NCBI RefSeq assembly: GCF_026013965.1
Contig: NZ_CP110341.1
Coordinates: 1,736,001 to 1,800,000 of the forward strand
Source: Brevibacterium sp. JSBI002
GTDB lineage: Bacteria > Actinomycetota > Actinomycetes > Actinomycetales > Brevibacteriaceae
Length of the DNA: 64,000 nt
Direction of reading: 5' to 3'
Positions 33,344-43,483 of this stretch are shown piece after piece; position 1 is the first letter of the stretch; each line of letters starts with the position of its first letter. Under the pieces are notes generated by a model, which saw only the letters and a program-made list of their open reading frames with translations, was not told where the DNA came from and did no database searches. The position numbers and the translations under genes were made by a program.

Positions 33344-34702
33344 ATGTCGCGTCAGGAGGAATTCGTTCTCAGGACCGTCGAGGATCGTGAAGTGCGATTC
33401 ATCCGACTCTGGTTCACTGATGTCCTGGGACAGCTGAAGTCCGTGGCCATCGTCCCCGCCGAACTCGAAGGCGCCTTCTCCGAAGGCATCGGATTCGACG
33501 GCTCGGCAGTCGAAGGGCTGTCCCGGGTGTTCGAGGCCGATATGGTGCTCAAACCCGACCCCTCGACGTTCTCTCTGCTGCCCTGGCGCGGAGAGATCGA
33601 ACCGACTGGGAGGATGTTCTGCGATATCCATGTGCCCGGGGGAGACCCAGCGCCGGCCGATCCGCGCAACGTCCTCAAACGCACTCTGGCCAAAGCCGCC
33701 GAACGCGGCTTCACCTTCTATGTGCATCCTGAGATCGAGTTCTACCTCTTCAAGACCGACAATCTCGACCCTGTGACCGGGATCAGCGACGGCACAGCGC
33801 CGATGCCGGTCGACACAGCAGGCTACTTCGACCATGTCAACGGGGGAACGGCCAATGACTTCCGCCGCGAAGCAGTCACCATGCTCGAAGCCATGGGACT
33901 GTCGGTGGAATTCTCCCACCATGAGGCCGGACCTGGTCAGAACGAGATCGACCTGCGCTACGCCGACGCGCTGACAATGGCCGACAACGTCATGACGTTT
34001 CGGTCGGTCATCAAAGAGGTCGCGATCTCCCAAGGCGTCTACGCTTCGTTCATGCCCAAGCCGATGGCCGATCAGCCAGGCAACGGGATGCACACGCATG
34101 TCTCCCTGTTCGAGGGCGAGAACAATGCCTTCTTCGAACCGGGGGCCGAATATCAGCTGTCGAAGACCGGCCGACAGTTCATCGCCGGACTGCTCACCCA
34201 CGCCGCCGAGATTTCGGCAGTGACCAACCAGCACGTGAACTCCTATAAACGTCTATGGACCGGCCATGAAGCTCCGTCGTACATCTCGTGGGGCCACCGC
34301 AACCGTTCTGCTCTCGTACGGGTCCCGCAGTACAACTCCGGAAAGTCCTCGTCCGCTCGTGTCGAGTACCGTGCGCTGGATTCCTCCGCCAACCCGTACC
34401 TGTCGTATGCGCTCATGCTCGCAGCGGGACTGAAAGGGATCGAAGAGGGCTACGAACTGCCCGAAGAGGCCGAGGACAACGTCTGGCTGCTCTCTTCCAC
34501 CGAACGTCGGGCGATGGGGATCGAAGCGCTGCCGCGCAGTCTGTCTCATGCCCTGGAGCTGATGGAGGGATCGGATCTCGTCGCCGAGACCCTGGGCGAA
34601 GAGGTGTTCGACTTCTTTCTGCGCAACAAACGGCAGGAATGGGCCGATTACCGCGCGCAGGTGACTCCATATGAGCTCGCGAAGCACTTCACCTCGATGT
34701 GA
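33344..34702 (+). CDS. glnA2: Glutamine synthetase, GlnA2 type
   Basis: A 452-residue type I-like glutamine synthetase. The catalytic domain has EGIGFDGSAVEGLSRVFEAD, the metal-binding YVHPEIEFYLF and HHEAGPGQNEIDLRY, the ATP site GMHTHVSLF and the NRSALVRVPQY block. The adenylylation tyrosine region seen in GlnA1 reads EEGYELPEEAEDNVW, without the canonical site. Mycobacterial GlnA2 is a minor isoform next to glnE, as here. ATG 33344; its stop overlaps the start of glnE. Confidence 0.92.
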   Translation: MSRQEEFVLRTVEDREVRFIRLWFTDVLGQLKSVAIVPAELEGAFSEGIGFDGSAVEGLSRVFEADMVLKPDPSTFSLLPWRGEIEPTGRMFCDIHVPGGDPAPADPRNVLKRTLAKAAERGFTFYVHPEIEFYLFKTDNLDPVTGISDGTAPMPVDTAGYFDHVNGGTANDFRREAVTMLEAMGLSVEFSHHEAGPGQNEIDLRYADALTMADNVMTFRSVIKEVAISQGVYASFMPKPMADQPGNGMHTHVSLFEGENNAFFEPGAEYQLSKTGRQFIAGLLTHAAEISAVTNQHVNSYKRLWTGHEAPSYISWGHRNRSALVRVPQYNSGKSSSARVEYRALDSSANPYLSYALMLAAGLKGIEEGYELPEEAEDNVWLLSSTERRAMGIEALPRSLSHALELMEGSDLVAETLGEEVFDFFLRNKRQEWADYRAQVTPYELAKHFTSM

Positions 34703-37700
34703 TGGCCGCTATCACCTCACGCACGACCAGCGTGCCGGAGGCCACCTCTCGGTTCCTCCATGAGCTCGATGAGCTCCTCGGCGTCCCTCTGGCCACTGAT
34801 TCGCGGTTCGTTGATCTCCTCATGGCAACCCCGGATCCGCATGGAGCGGCGCTGGGTCTGCTGCGCGTGATCGAGGCCGCAGGGGAGGGTTCCGCGGCCC
34901 TGCTGGACGCAGTGCGGACCGGATCGAAGAGCGAGCTGGCCGAGGACGAACTCAACCGGCCCCTCCTGGCCCGGCTCCTCGCGGTCGTCGGCACCTCGGA
35001 GGCGATGGTCGACCATCTGGTCCGGCATCCCGACTCCCTGCCGCTGCTGCTCGTTCCCGACCCGTTCCTGCTGATCTCCACGCCTGCCGCCTCGGCGGTA
35101 TCCCTGCGAGCAGAGATGCTCACGGTCCTCGGTGCGGACCCCGAGGACCCGGCTCCGCGCGCGACTGTGACCGGAGATGACGGGGTCAAGGCGCTGCGAA
35201 GGAACTACCGGGATGCGGTGCTTCGCCTCGTCGCCGATGATCTGGCGGCGGAGTCTCCTGACGAAATCGTCGACCATGTCATGGCAGTCCTCTCCGACCT
35301 GGCCGCCGCTGCCCTCGACGCGGCGCTGGCCATCGCACGAGCCGAACTCGACGAGGCGGCCGACGTCCGTCTGGCGGTCATCGCTTTGGGTAAGACCGGA
35401 GCACGAGAACTCAACTACGTCTCCGATGTCGATGTCGTCTTCGTTCTCGATTCCGCCGAGACCGAAGGGGCCAGGAGCCTGGCCACCGACCTCGCCCAAC
35501 GCATGCGCGGCATCCTCTCCGATGCCGGTGGTGAGCCTGCACTGTGGGAAGTCGATACGGCGCTGCGCCCCGAAGGCAAAGCCGGTGCGCTCGTGCGTAC
35601 GCTGTCGGAGTTCGAGCACTATTACGCCGATATCGCGGAGAACTGGGAATTCCAGGCCCTCCTCAAGGCCCGACCGGTTGCCGGCGATGTCGCAGTGGGG
35701 GAGGCGTTCTCCCAGTCGCTCCTGCCCTTGGTCTGGCAGGCGGCCAGCCGTCCCGGCTTCATCGACGGGATCCGTGCGATGCGTCGGCGCGTCGTCGACC
35801 TCATCCCGGCGGTCGAAGCCCCGCGTCAGATCAAACTGGGTCGCGGCGGTTTGCGTGATGTCGAATTCTCCGCACAGATGCTCCAGCTCGTCCATGGACG
35901 CAATGATGAGGACATCCGCACCCCGAATACGCTCGTCGCCCTCGGTGAACTCGGAGAACATGGCTATATCGGGCAGCAGGACGCCTCCGTTTTCTCCACT
36001 GCATACCGGTTCATGCGTGTCGTCGAACACCGAGTGCAGATCCCGAGGATGATGCGCAATGCGCTCATTCCCGATGATGAAGCCAAGCTGCGAACGTTGG
36101 CTCGTTCCGTCTTCCGGTCCGGATCTCGAACCGGGGATCGCCTCGAAGAGGCCCGCCGCGACTATGCCAAACAGGTCACCCGCCTCCACGAACAGATCTT
36201 CTATCGGCCCATCCTCGAGGCGGCTGTCGGCGTCCACGGCGCCGTCGTCGATGCACAGAAGCGGGGGTCGAGCCTGCAGGCTGCCGCCGATCGTCTCCAG
36301 GCGTTCGGGTACGTGGACCCACAAGGAGCTTTGGGTCATATCAAGGCGCTGACGACTGGGATGTCTCGCACTGCCATGGTCATCAAGCAGGTGCTTCCGG
36401 CCCTGCTCGATTGGTTCTCCGATGGAGTCGAGCCCGACCGAGCACTGCTGGCCTTCCGCCGGCTGAGCGAATCGCTGTCCTCCTCCGGCTGGTTCCTCAA
36501 GATGCTCCGCGACTCCGGTCTGGCGGCCAAATCTGTGGCCGAAGTGCTCTCCCTGTCCGGATATGCGACGGAACTTCTGCTGCGCCAGCCCGCCGCTGTC
36601 GCCTGGTTGGACCGCCACGAGAACCTCGAGGCCCGTGACCTGGCGATTCTCAATGCTGAGGTCGATGGACTGCTCAAGCGCCATGGCGCCGAGGCGGTGA
36701 CTCCGATCCGTGAGACCTACAGCCGTGAACTTCTGCGGATCGCGTTGCGCGACGTCCTCGGGGTCGGGGACCGAGTCGCCATACCCGGTGATCTCTCCGA
36801 TCTCATGGACCTGGCGATCAGAGGTGCCCTGCAGGCGGTCCGAGCAGACCTCGACGGGCCCGAGACCCCGGACTACGAATTCGCAATCATCGCCATGGGT
36901 CGGTGGGGCGGACGGGAGATCGGCTACTTCTCGGACGCCGATGCGATGTTCGTCTACCGTCCCGTGTCAGACGACCTCGACGCCGAGGCGCGCGGAAGGC
37001 TGGGCAAGCACGTGACGAAGGTGGCCCTCCAGCTGTCGACTCGTCTCAAGGCCAGCGAAGGCGCTCAAGGGGTCGATCTCGATGCTGATCTGCGTCCGGA
37101 GGGCAAGAACGGCCCCTTGGTGCGCAGCTTCTCGTCTTACCAGGCCTATTACGCAAAGTGGTCCCAACCGTGGGAGGCGCAGGCGTTGCTGCGGGCCAGG
37201 CCGGTGGCAGGCGATGACGGCCTCATCGCCGACTACCTGGCGCTCATCGATCCGCTGCGCTATCCGTCGGAGATGCCGCAGAAGGCACTGACGCAGGTGC
37301 GCACTCTCAAGGCGCGAATGGAAGACGAGCGACTGCCGCGCAATGCCGATAAGCGACGACATCTCAAGCTCGGCCGGGGAAGCCTCTCCGATGTCGAATG
37401 GACCGTTCAGCTTCTGCAGCTCCAGCACGGGCATCAGGTGGAAGGGCTGCGCACGACCTCGACGCTGACGGCCCTCGACGTGGCCGCTGACGGGGGTCTG
37501 CTGCCGACCGAGGACGCCGAGCAGCTGGCTGCTGCCTGGCAGCTGGCCACCGATGTGCGTTCGGCCGTGATGCTCTTCCGTGGGCGCACCGCCGAGTCGC
37601 TGCCGGCCGATCATACCGAGCTCGAGGCCACAGCCCGCCTGCTCGGTTATCCGGCTGGGGCGGGCCATGACCTCGAAGACGACTATCTGCGCACCACCAG

Positions 37701-37743
37701 GCACGCACGTTCAGTGATGGAATACCGCTTCTACGACTTCTGA
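34702..37743 (+). CDS. glnE: Glutamine synthetase adenylyltransferase/deadenylylase
   Basis: Bifunctional regulator that adds or removes AMP on glutamine synthetase according to nitrogen status. The 1013-residue protein has two nucleotidyltransferase domains: ALGKTGARELNYVSDVDVVF near residue 230 and AMGRWGGREIGYFSDADAMF near 735, each followed by its LRPEGKxGxLVRxxxxxxxYY block. The DxD metal pairs are intact in both. The ATG overlaps the glnA2 stop (TGATG); GTG 34699 is an alternative. The main target, GlnA1, is encoded 1.7 kb downstream on the other strand. Confidence 0.96.
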   Translation: MAAITSRTTSVPEATSRFLHELDELLGVPLATDSRFVDLLMATPDPHGAALGLLRVIEAAGEGSAALLDAVRTGSKSELAEDELNRPLLARLLAVVGTSEAMVDHLVRHPDSLPLLLVPDPFLLISTPAASAVSLRAEMLTVLGADPEDPAPRATVTGDDGVKALRRNYRDAVLRLVADDLAAESPDEIVDHVMAVLSDLAAAALDAALAIARAELDEAADVRLAVIALGKTGARELNYVSDVDVVFVLDSAETEGARSLATDLAQRMRGILSDAGGEPALWEVDTALRPEGKAGALVRTLSEFEHYYADIAENWEFQALLKARPVAGDVAVGEAFSQSLLPLVWQAASRPGFIDGIRAMRRRVVDLIPAVEAPRQIKLGRGGLRDVEFSAQMLQLVHGRNDEDIRTPNTLVALGELGEHGYIGQQDASVFSTAYRFMRVVEHRVQIPRMMRNALIPDDEAKLRTLARSVFRSGSRTGDRLEEARRDYAKQVTRLHEQIFYRPILEAAVGVHGAVVDAQKRGSSLQAAADRLQAFGYVDPQGALGHIKALTTGMSRTAMVIKQVLPALLDWFSDGVEPDRALLAFRRLSESLSSSGWFLKMLRDSGLAAKSVAEVLSLSGYATELLLRQPAAVAWLDRHENLEARDLAILNAEVDGLLKRHGAEAVTPIRETYSRELLRIALRDVLGVGDRVAIPGDLSDLMDLAIRGALQAVRADLDGPETPDYEFAIIAMGRWGGREIGYFSDADAMFVYRPVSDDLDAEARGRLGKHVTKVALQLSTRLKASEGAQGVDLDADLRPEGKNGPLVRSFSSYQAYYAKWSQPWEAQALLRARPVAGDDGLIADYLALIDPLRYPSEMPQKALTQVRTLKARMEDERLPRNADKRRHLKLGRGSLSDVEWTVQLLQLQHGHQVEGLRTTSTLTALDVAADGGLLPTEDAEQLAAAWQLATDVRSAVMLFRGRTAESLPADHTELEATARLLGYPAGAGHDLEDDYLRTTRHARSVMEYRFYDF

Positions 37744-37821
37744 TTCTCCAGGTGCGGCAGTCCGCCTACGTGCGATCTGCCGCTCCCGGTCATCGGCCGA
37801 ATCGGTAGTCGGTGGATGTGC

Positions 37822-39288
37822 TCACTCGTCGAATTCGAGTCCGAGCAGGGCGTTTTCGACCACCTCGGGCAGGGCGGGGTGGATCCAGTACTGGCCGGTT
37901 GCCACCTCGTCGGCTGTCTGGCTGAAGGCCATGGCCTGGATGAGTGGTTGAATGAGCATCGAGGCTTCGTGACCGACGATATGAGCGCCGAGGATGCGCC
38001 TGGTGCTGCGATCGGCGATGATCTTCACGACTCCCGGATCATCGGCCATCGCCCAACCATAGGCGACATCGGAGAACTTCTGCACCTTGATCGTGACGTC
38101 GTGTCCGGCATCAATGGCTTCTGCTTCGGTCATGCCCACATAGGCGACCTGTGGGGAGGAGAAGACGGCACCGGGAACGGCATGGTGATTGACTGCGGCG
38201 AGGTCGTTCGCCCGAGCACTGCCGGGCGACCCTGCGGCAACGTCTGCGGCCAGATTGCGGCCGACGATCTTCGCTTCGTGGTTGGCGACGTGTTTGAGCT
38301 GGTGGGGTGAGGAGATGTCTCCGAGAGCGAATACTCCGGGAACGGGCTGGCCGGCCGCGAGGACTCTTTGGTATTCGTCCACGGACAGGCGGTTTCCGTC
38401 GGTGATGTCGAAGCCGGCGGCCTCGACGTCGAGCTCGGCGGTGTTGGGAACCCTTCCCGTGGCCACGAGCACTCCGTCGGCGGTGATCGTGTCCGGCAGG
38501 TCCGCCTCGGCGAGGCGGCCGCTGGGTTCGAGGGTCAACGTGACTTCACCGGCGGCGATGTCGATCTGCTTGGACTGGGCACCGTGCAGGACGGCGTGGG
38601 AGGAGTCGAAGATGCGGGTGAACTCGTCGGCGGCCTCCGCGTCGATATTGCCCAGGAGGCGGGGGCCGCGAGCGAGCACGGTCACCTCGGTGCCGAGGGC
38701 GGCGAAGACGTGGGCGAATTCCATGGCGATGATCCCGGAGCCGATTATGACCAGTCGCTTCGGCTGTTCGGCACGGCGCATCACCGTGTTCGATGTGAAC
38801 ACCGGGTAGTCATCGGTGTCGATGCGGGCGGTGTCGAGCCCTGCGATGTCGGGGATGATCGGGTGGGCGCCGGCGGCGATGACGATGCGATCGGCGGTGA
38901 TCTCCTCACCGGATGCGGTGCGCACGGCCTTCTCTCCAGTGAAGTGAACATGTTCGGGGATGACCGTGATATTGGGCTGACGGTCGCTGCTGCGGTACTC
39001 GCGTCCTCCGGACTCGATCGCGTCGATGCGGGAGAATATGCGGTCCTGGAGCCCGGCCCAATCGACTTTCGGGTGGGTCGGGGTGAGATTGTAGCGGTCG
39101 GCCTGGGTGGCCTGCTCGGCAAGGGTGGCGGGGTAGACGAACATCTTCGTCGGGATGCACCCGACATTGAGGCAGGTGCCGCCGAAGTGCCATTCCTCGG
39201 CGATGGCGGTCTTCAGTCCGGCGAACCGCTTGTCGAGGAACATGTTTCCCGAACCGGTGCCGATGAGCAGCAGGTCATAATGCGTCAA
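37822..39288 (-). CDS. mtr: Mycothione reductase
   Basis: NADPH-dependent flavoenzyme that reduces mycothione (MSSM) to mycothiol, a thiol restricted to actinobacteria. The roughly 488-residue protein has the FAD motif DLLLIGTGSGNMFLDKRFAG, the redox pair Cys39/Cys44 in GGTCLNVGC, the NADPH motif LVIIGSGIIAMEFAHVFAAL and the C-terminal base in IHPALPEVVENALLG. GSGNM instead of the usual GGG is typical of Mtr. TTG 39288 fits the family N-terminus and follows AAGGGATGG. Confidence 0.93.
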   Translation of the reverse strand: MTHYDLLLIGTGSGNMFLDKRFAGLKTAIAEEWHFGGTCLNVGCIPTKMFVYPATLAEQATQADRYNLTPTHPKVDWAGLQDRIFSRIDAIESGGREYRSSDRQPNITVIPEHVHFTGEKAVRTASGEEITADRIVIAAGAHPIIPDIAGLDTARIDTDDYPVFTSNTVMRRAEQPKRLVIIGSGIIAMEFAHVFAALGTEVTVLARGPRLLGNIDAEAADEFTRIFDSSHAVLHGAQSKQIDIAAGEVTLTLEPSGRLAEADLPDTITADGVLVATGRVPNTAELDVEAAGFDITDGNRLSVDEYQRVLAAGQPVPGVFALGDISSPHQLKHVANHEAKIVGRNLAADVAAGSPGSARANDLAAVNHHAVPGAVFSSPQVAYVGMTEAEAIDAGHDVTIKVQKFSDVAYGWAMADDPGVVKIIADRSTRRILGAHIVGHEASMLIQPLIQAMAFSQTADEVATGQYWIHPALPEVVENALLGLEFDE

Positions 39289-39348
39289 AGTCCATCCCTT
39301 CGATGGTGCGTGATCCGACCGGCCGCGTCGACGGCCGCAGAGCCGAAA

Positions 39349-39378
39349 GGGCGCCACGGGTGATAACCCGTGACGCCC
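39349..39378 (-). terminator. Terminator after glnA1
   Basis: GGGCG-C-CACGGGT and ACCCGTG-A-CGCCC pair, with one mismatch, around GATA. On the minus strand a CTTTC tail follows. It lies 60 bases after the glnA1 stop and before mtr. Confidence 0.65.
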
Positions 39379-39438
39379 TCACTCTATTCCACTTCGCTGC
39401 CCGATCTCGGTTCGACTGGGATCGGCCAACGGCCGAGA

Positions 39439-40863
39439 TCAGAGTGCGTAGTAGAGCTCGAACTCCGTCGGTGTCGGACGCAGGCGAGCGACATCGAGTT
39501 CGTTCTCACGCTTGATGCGGATCCACGTCTCGATGAGGTCGGGAGTGAACACATCGCCGGCGGTGAGGAAGTCGTGATCCTTCTCCAGCTCGTTGAGCGC
39601 CTCGTCGAGGGTGCCGGGGACAAGCTTGATGTCCTTGGCCTCCTCAGGCGGAAGCTCGTAGAGGTCCTTGTCGATGGGCTCCGGCGGTTCGATGCGGTTG
39701 CGGATTCCGTCGAGTCCGGCCATGAGCTGGGCCGAGAAGGCGAGGTAGGGGTTCGACGAGGGGTCCGGAACGCGGAACTCGAGCCGCTTGGCCTTCGGTG
39801 AGGATCCGGTCACCGGAATGCGGATCGCGGCAGAACGGTTGCGCGCGGAGTAGACGAGGTTGACCGGAGCCTCATAGCCGGGCACGAGGCGGCGGTAGGA
39901 GTTGATAGTCGGGTTCGTGAACGCCAGCACCGCCCCGGCGTGCTCGATGAGTCCTCCGATGTACCAGCGAGCCAGGTCGGAGAGTCCGCCGTAGCCGTTC
40001 TCGTCGTAGAACAGCGGCTCGCCGTTCTTCCACAGCGACTGGTGGCAGTGCATGCCGGAGCCGTTGTCGTCGAAGAGCGGCTTGGGCATGAAGGTCGCGG
40101 ACTTGCCGAGCTCGAAAGCGGTGTTCTTGATCACGTACTTGAAGTCGAGCAACTGATCGCCTGCGTGCTGGAGCGTCTTGAACTTGTAGTTGATCTCCTG
40201 CTGACCGGCGGTGCCGACCTCATGGTGCGCCCGCTCCATCTCGAAGCCGATCTCCTCGAGCGTCAGCGACATCTTGTCGCGGACATCTGCGTACTGATCC
40301 TGCGGCGAGACCGGGAAGTAGCCGCCCTTGAACGGGGTCTTGTAGCCCTGGTTTCCGCCGACCTCGTCAGAACCGGTGTTCCACGCAGCTTCCTGTGAGC
40401 CGATCTTGTAGAAGCTGCCGCCGGGAGTGTTCTCGTAGCGGATGGAGTCGAAGAGGTAGAACTCGGCCTCGGCGCCGAAGAAGACAGTGTCGGCGATCCC
40501 AGTGGATTCGAGGTAGGCCTCGGCCTTGGCCGCGACCTGCCGGGGATCGCGGGAGTAGGGCTCATCGGTGAACGGATCGACGATCGAGTGCGTGACGACC
40601 AGCGTCTTGGCCTCACGGAAGGGGTCGATGTACGCGGAGGTGACATCGGCCAGCAGTTTCATATCGGATTCGTGGATGCCCTGGAAGCCTGTGATGGAGG
40701 ACCCGTCGAAGAGCAGACCTTCGGTGATCTCCTCGGTGCCGTATGAGGCGGCGGGGAGATTGAAGTGCTGGACCACACCGGGCAGGTCGCAGAACCGGAC
40801 ATCGACGAATTTGACGTCATTGTCCGATATGTAGTTGACGAGTTCTTCAGCAGACGAGAACAC
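39439..40863 (-). CDS. glnA1: Glutamine synthetase, main type I (GlnA1)
   Basis: Forms glutamine from glutamate, ammonium and ATP in a dodecamer. The 474-residue protein has [50 protein letters not shown], the ATP site [12 protein letters not shown] and the NRSAAIRIP block. The adenylylation tyrosine is present near residue 404 in [11 protein letters not shown], so it can be controlled by GlnE. Start GTG 40863 follows AGGAG. A GlnR-like box lies 89 bases upstream. Confidence 0.96.
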   Translation of the reverse strand: MFSSAEELVNYISDNDVKFVDVRFCDLPGVVQHFNLPAASYGTEEITEGLLFDGSSITGFQGIHESDMKLLADVTSAYIDPFREAKTLVVTHSIVDPFTDEPYSRDPRQVAAKAEAYLESTGIADTVFFGAEAEFYLFDSIRYENTPGGSFYKIGSQEAAWNTGSDEVGGNQGYKTPFKGGYFPVSPQDQYADVRDKMSLTLEEIGFEMERAHHEVGTAGQQEINYKFKTLQHAGDQLLDFKYVIKNTAFELGKSATFMPKPLFDDNGSGMHCHQSLWKNGEPLFYDENGYGGLSDLARWYIGGLIEHAGAVLAFTNPTINSYRRLVPGYEAPVNLVYSARNRSAAIRIPVTGSSPKAKRLEFRVPDPSSNPYLAFSAQLMAGLDGIRNRIEPPEPIDKDLYELPPEEAKDIKLVPGTLDEALNELEKDHDFLTAGDVFTPDLIETWIRIKRENELDVARLRPTPTEFELYYAL

Positions 40864-40951
40864 TTAGGTCTCCTAGTTCGTGTACGGTGGCCGTTTGTCC
40901 TGACCACGGTCAATCTTAGTCGCCGAAGAATGAAGTGGTGATGTCGACCAT

Positions 40952-40967
40952 GTTTCGGGCATGTTTC
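40952..40967 (-). promoter_or_regulatory. GlnR-like box upstream of glnA1
   Basis: On the minus strand GAAAC-ATGCCC-GAAAC is a pair of direct half-sites with an 11-base period. It matches the spacing (two 5-mers separated by six bases) of the actinobacterial GlnR box, whose second half is GAAAC. The first half deviates from GTnAC. Position upstream of glnA1 supports it; binding is inferred. Confidence 0.5.
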
Positions 40968-41006
40968 CTGAGGATCCACTCAGGCCGGGTTTCGTAGGCT
41001 GGGGGA

Positions 41007-41447
41007 GTGATCAATCGTGACGACCTTGGTTCCTGGCTCGAAGGACCCCGGTTCGACAGGGAAGTAGACGACTGGCCCGGAAAGCGGCTGGGTCTGCCTG
41101 TCAACGGCTCGCATTCTCTGGCCCCGGCGTGGAAGCGAATCCTCGCCCTGCTCGTCGACTGGCTGATGTGTCTGGCGATCGCCAATCTCATCGATCCGGC
41201 GAATCCGATCCTCGCGCCCGCGTTCTTCGCCCTCGAGAATTTCGTGCTCGTGGGAACTCTCGGGTATTCGGTTGGCCATCGTCTCTTCGGCATCGAAGTC
41301 CGGCGCCTCGACGGCCACGTGCCGGGACTGATCAAGTCGCTCATCCGCGCCGTTCTCGTCGTGCTCGTCATTCCGGCGCTGATCTTCAACCGCGACAACC
41401 GCGGAGTCCACGACCTTGCGGCAGGAACCGTCATCCTCCGCCGCTGA
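41007..41447 (+). CDS. RDD family membrane protein
   Basis: A 146-residue membrane protein with about three hydrophobic segments. The RDD signature is visible as WKRILALLVDWLMCLAIANL (Arg-Asp pattern), GYSVGHRLFGIEVRRLDG and IFNRDNRGVHDLAAGTVIL. RDD proteins are often found in transport or envelope contexts, without a firm role. The start is GTG 41007 after GGGGGA. It diverges from glnA1, as in mycobacteria. Confidence 0.88.
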   Translation: MINRDDLGSWLEGPRFDREVDDWPGKRLGLPVNGSHSLAPAWKRILALLVDWLMCLAIANLIDPANPILAPAFFALENFVLVGTLGYSVGHRLFGIEVRRLDGHVPGLIKSLIRAVLVVLVIPALIFNRDNRGVHDLAAGTVILRR

Positions 41448-41450
41448 CCT

Positions 41451-41521
41451 CCCAATTGCTACCTGACGGCGGCCCAGCAACTCGCGCGAGGTTGCTGGGC
41501 CGCCGTCAGGTAGCAATTGGA
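41451..41521. repeat. Long palindromic element, copy B
   Basis: A perfect 30-bp inverted repeat: the left arm (41452-41481) starts CCAATTGCTACCTGACG and the right arm is 41491-41520, around a GC-rich loop related to that of copy A. It begins a few bases after the RDD stop. It shares a 23-base arm core with copy A (31621-31693). At one stem position copy A has A-T where copy B has G-C. Confidence 0.85.
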
Positions 41522-41542
41522 GGGGAATACACGGGGAATGGG

Positions 41543-41577
41543 AAGCGGCGCCGACTCTCGTTGAGTCGGCGCCGCTT
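41543..41577. terminator. Convergent terminator between the RDD and DUF4191 genes
   Basis: AAGCGGCGCCGACTC (41543-41557) and GAGTCGGCGCCGCTT (41563-41577) form a perfect 15-bp stem around a five-base loop. It is followed by TCTTTCG on the plus strand and lies 43 bases past the DUF4191 stop on the minus strand. Confidence 0.8.
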
Positions 41578-41619
41578 TCTTTCGCCTCGGCCGAGGGGTT
41601 TCGGCGCAGGGGACGCGGG

Positions 41620-42357
41620 TCAGCGTCCGCGCATCGCCTTGTGGTTCGGGCGGGCCTTGTTCGGGTCGATGCCCTTCGGGATCGGCGGGCGCGTGCCCTG
41701 CGTCCCGAGAGCAGCCAGACGATTGCGCACGGCCAGGACCTCGGCGCGGTTGAGCTTGCGCGGCAGCTTCTGCACGGCCGGGACGACCTGCTTCATCGCG
41801 AGCTGGCCCTCTTCCTTGCCGCCCTGGAAGGTGTGCACCGGAACATTGGGGAGGATGCGTTCGTGGCGCTTCTTCTCCTTGGCCAGCAGCTTCGCGCTGC
41901 GTCCCTTCGGACCTTCGCTCAGCAGCACGACGCCGGCACGACCGGTGGACCGGAACACGAGGTCGCGGCTCTTCGGATCGACGGCGATCGGCTTCTCATC
42001 CATCAGGTAGCCGCGGCGGGCCGTGTTGAGAACGGCGCCGAAGGCTCCCGGCTGCCCGTCCATCTGAGCGAAAGCGGCGGTCTCGGCGAAGCGGCCGAGC
42101 ATGAACATCCCCAACAGCAGACCGACCATGAAGCCGAGGATCGTCGTGAAGATCGCGGTGGTGCCGCCGATGAGCAGACCGATCAGCAGACCGATGAGCG
42201 TGCATCCGAGGATCGCCGCGGCCAGCAGCCACGGGGTCGCTTTGTTGTGTTTGGCGGACAGCTCGTAGACCTGACGCATCTGCGCCAGTCGACCGGGCTT
42301 CTTGTTCGGATCCTTCGGCTTGCGCCGGAACAGTCCCTTACGCGGTTCTTCGCTCAT
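41620..42357 (-). CDS. DUF4191 membrane protein
   Basis: A 245-residue protein with a basic N-terminus, two adjacent membrane helices at about residues 43-92 (TPWLLAAAILGCTLIGLLIG ... TTILGFMVGLLLGMFMLGRF) and a long cytosolic C-terminal domain. It matches the actinobacterial DUF4191 family, which sits next to lipA in M. tuberculosis too. Function unknown. ATG 42357, 64 bases downstream of lipA. Confidence 0.85.
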   Translation of the reverse strand: MSEEPRKGLFRRKPKDPNKKPGRLAQMRQVYELSAKHNKATPWLLAAAILGCTLIGLLIGLLIGGTTAIFTTILGFMVGLLLGMFMLGRFAETAAFAQMDGQPGAFGAVLNTARRGYLMDEKPIAVDPKSRDLVFRSTGRAGVVLLSEGPKGRSAKLLAKEKKRHERILPNVPVHTFQGGKEEGQLAMKQVVPAVQKLPRKLNRAEVLAVRNRLAALGTQGTRPPIPKGIDPNKARPNHKAMRGR

Positions 42358-42420
42358 TCTCTCACTTGCTCTTGAGGGGCGTTGCGGCGTCGCCTCCGGA
42401 AATCAGGGGGAGGCCGACGC

Positions 42421-43473
42421 TCATTGCTCAGCAGTCAAGTCTACCTCTTCGCCGGGGCCGAAGGTATCCACAACGGCCTGCGCCTCCTGCTTGGCGGGCG
42501 TGTGCTTGTCCAGGTGCGCCAGATGCGAGGGGATCTCCTCTCCACGACGGCGCATGGCGGTGGCCCACAGGCGACCGGCACGGTACGACGAACGCACGAG
42601 CGGACCCGACATGACACCGAGGAAGCCGATCTCCTCTGCGGCATCGCGCAGCATCACGAAATCGGCGGGCTTGACCCACCGGGTGACGGGATGGTGCCGG
42701 GGAGAGGGACGCAGGTACTGCGTGATGGTGATGAGGTCGCAGCCGGCATCGTGGAGGTCCTGGAGTGCGGAGATGATCTCGTCGTTCGTCTCACCCATCC
42801 CGAGGATGAGGTTCGATTTAGTGACCAGACCGGCCTCACGGGCCTGAGTGATCACCGACAGCGACCGTTCGTAGCGGAAAGCGGGACGGATGCGCTTGAA
42901 GATGCGCGGAACCGTTTCGACATTGTGCGCGAGCACCTCGGGGCGGGAGGAGAACACCTCGGCGAGCTGATCCGGCTTGGCATTGAAATCGGGGATGAGC
43001 AGCTCGACGCCGGTGCCGCGACCGTCGACATACGAAAGGTCGTGGATCTGACGCACGGTCTCGGCATAGAGCCAGGCGCCGCCGTCTTCGAGGTCGTCTC
43101 GTGCCACACCGGTGATCGTCGAGTAGCGCAGACCCATCTCAGCCACCGAGGCGGCCACGCGGCGAGGTTCGTCAGCGTCGAATTCGGCCGGTCGTCCGGT
43201 GTCGATCTGGCAGAAGTCACAGCGCCGGGTGCACTGTTCACCGCCGATGAGGAAGGTCGCTTCGCGATCTTCCCAGCATTCGAAGATGTTCGGGCAGCCT
43301 GCCTCTTCGCAGACCGTGTGCAGCTCCTGCTTGCGCACGAGCGACTTCAGCGCGGTGTACTCGGGGCCGATATGGGCCTTCGCCTTGATCCAGGCCGGCT
43401 TGTCCTCGATGGGAGTTTCGGAGTTGCGGGCTTCGACGCGGAGCATGCGGCGGCCCTCTGGTGCGATCGTCAT
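42421..43473 (-). CDS. lipA: Lipoyl synthase
   Basis: Radical-SAM enzyme that inserts two sulfurs into protein-bound octanoate. The 350-residue protein has the auxiliary cluster cysteines [12 protein letters not shown] (Cys55, Cys60, Cys66) and the radical-SAM cysteines CTRRCDFC (Cys81, Cys85, Cys88). The C-terminal serine ligand motif RSSYRAG is present. Start ATG 43473 with AGGAG ten bases upstream. It follows lipB by 10 bases in one operon. Its substrates in this window are the lipoyl domains of the SucB-type E2. Confidence 0.97.
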   Translation of the reverse strand: MTIAPEGRRMLRVEARNSETPIEDKPAWIKAKAHIGPEYTALKSLVRKQELHTVCEEAGCPNIFECWEDREATFLIGGEQCTRRCDFCQIDTGRPAEFDADEPRRVAASVAEMGLRYSTITGVARDDLEDGGAWLYAETVRQIHDLSYVDGRGTGVELLIPDFNAKPDQLAEVFSSRPEVLAHNVETVPRIFKRIRPAFRYERSLSVITQAREAGLVTKSNLILGMGETNDEIISALQDLHDAGCDLITITQYLRPSPRHHPVTRWVKPADFVMLRDAAEEIGFLGVMSGPLVRSSYRAGRLWATAMRRRGEEIPSHLAHLDKHTPAKQEAQAVVDTFGPGEEVDLTAEQ

Positions 43474-43483
43474 CTGAGTTCTC

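Noticed and set aside
34717..36684. 655-codon minus-strand frame inside glnE
   Set aside because: Antisense shadow of glnE, which has both intact nucleotidyltransferase domains on the plus strand.
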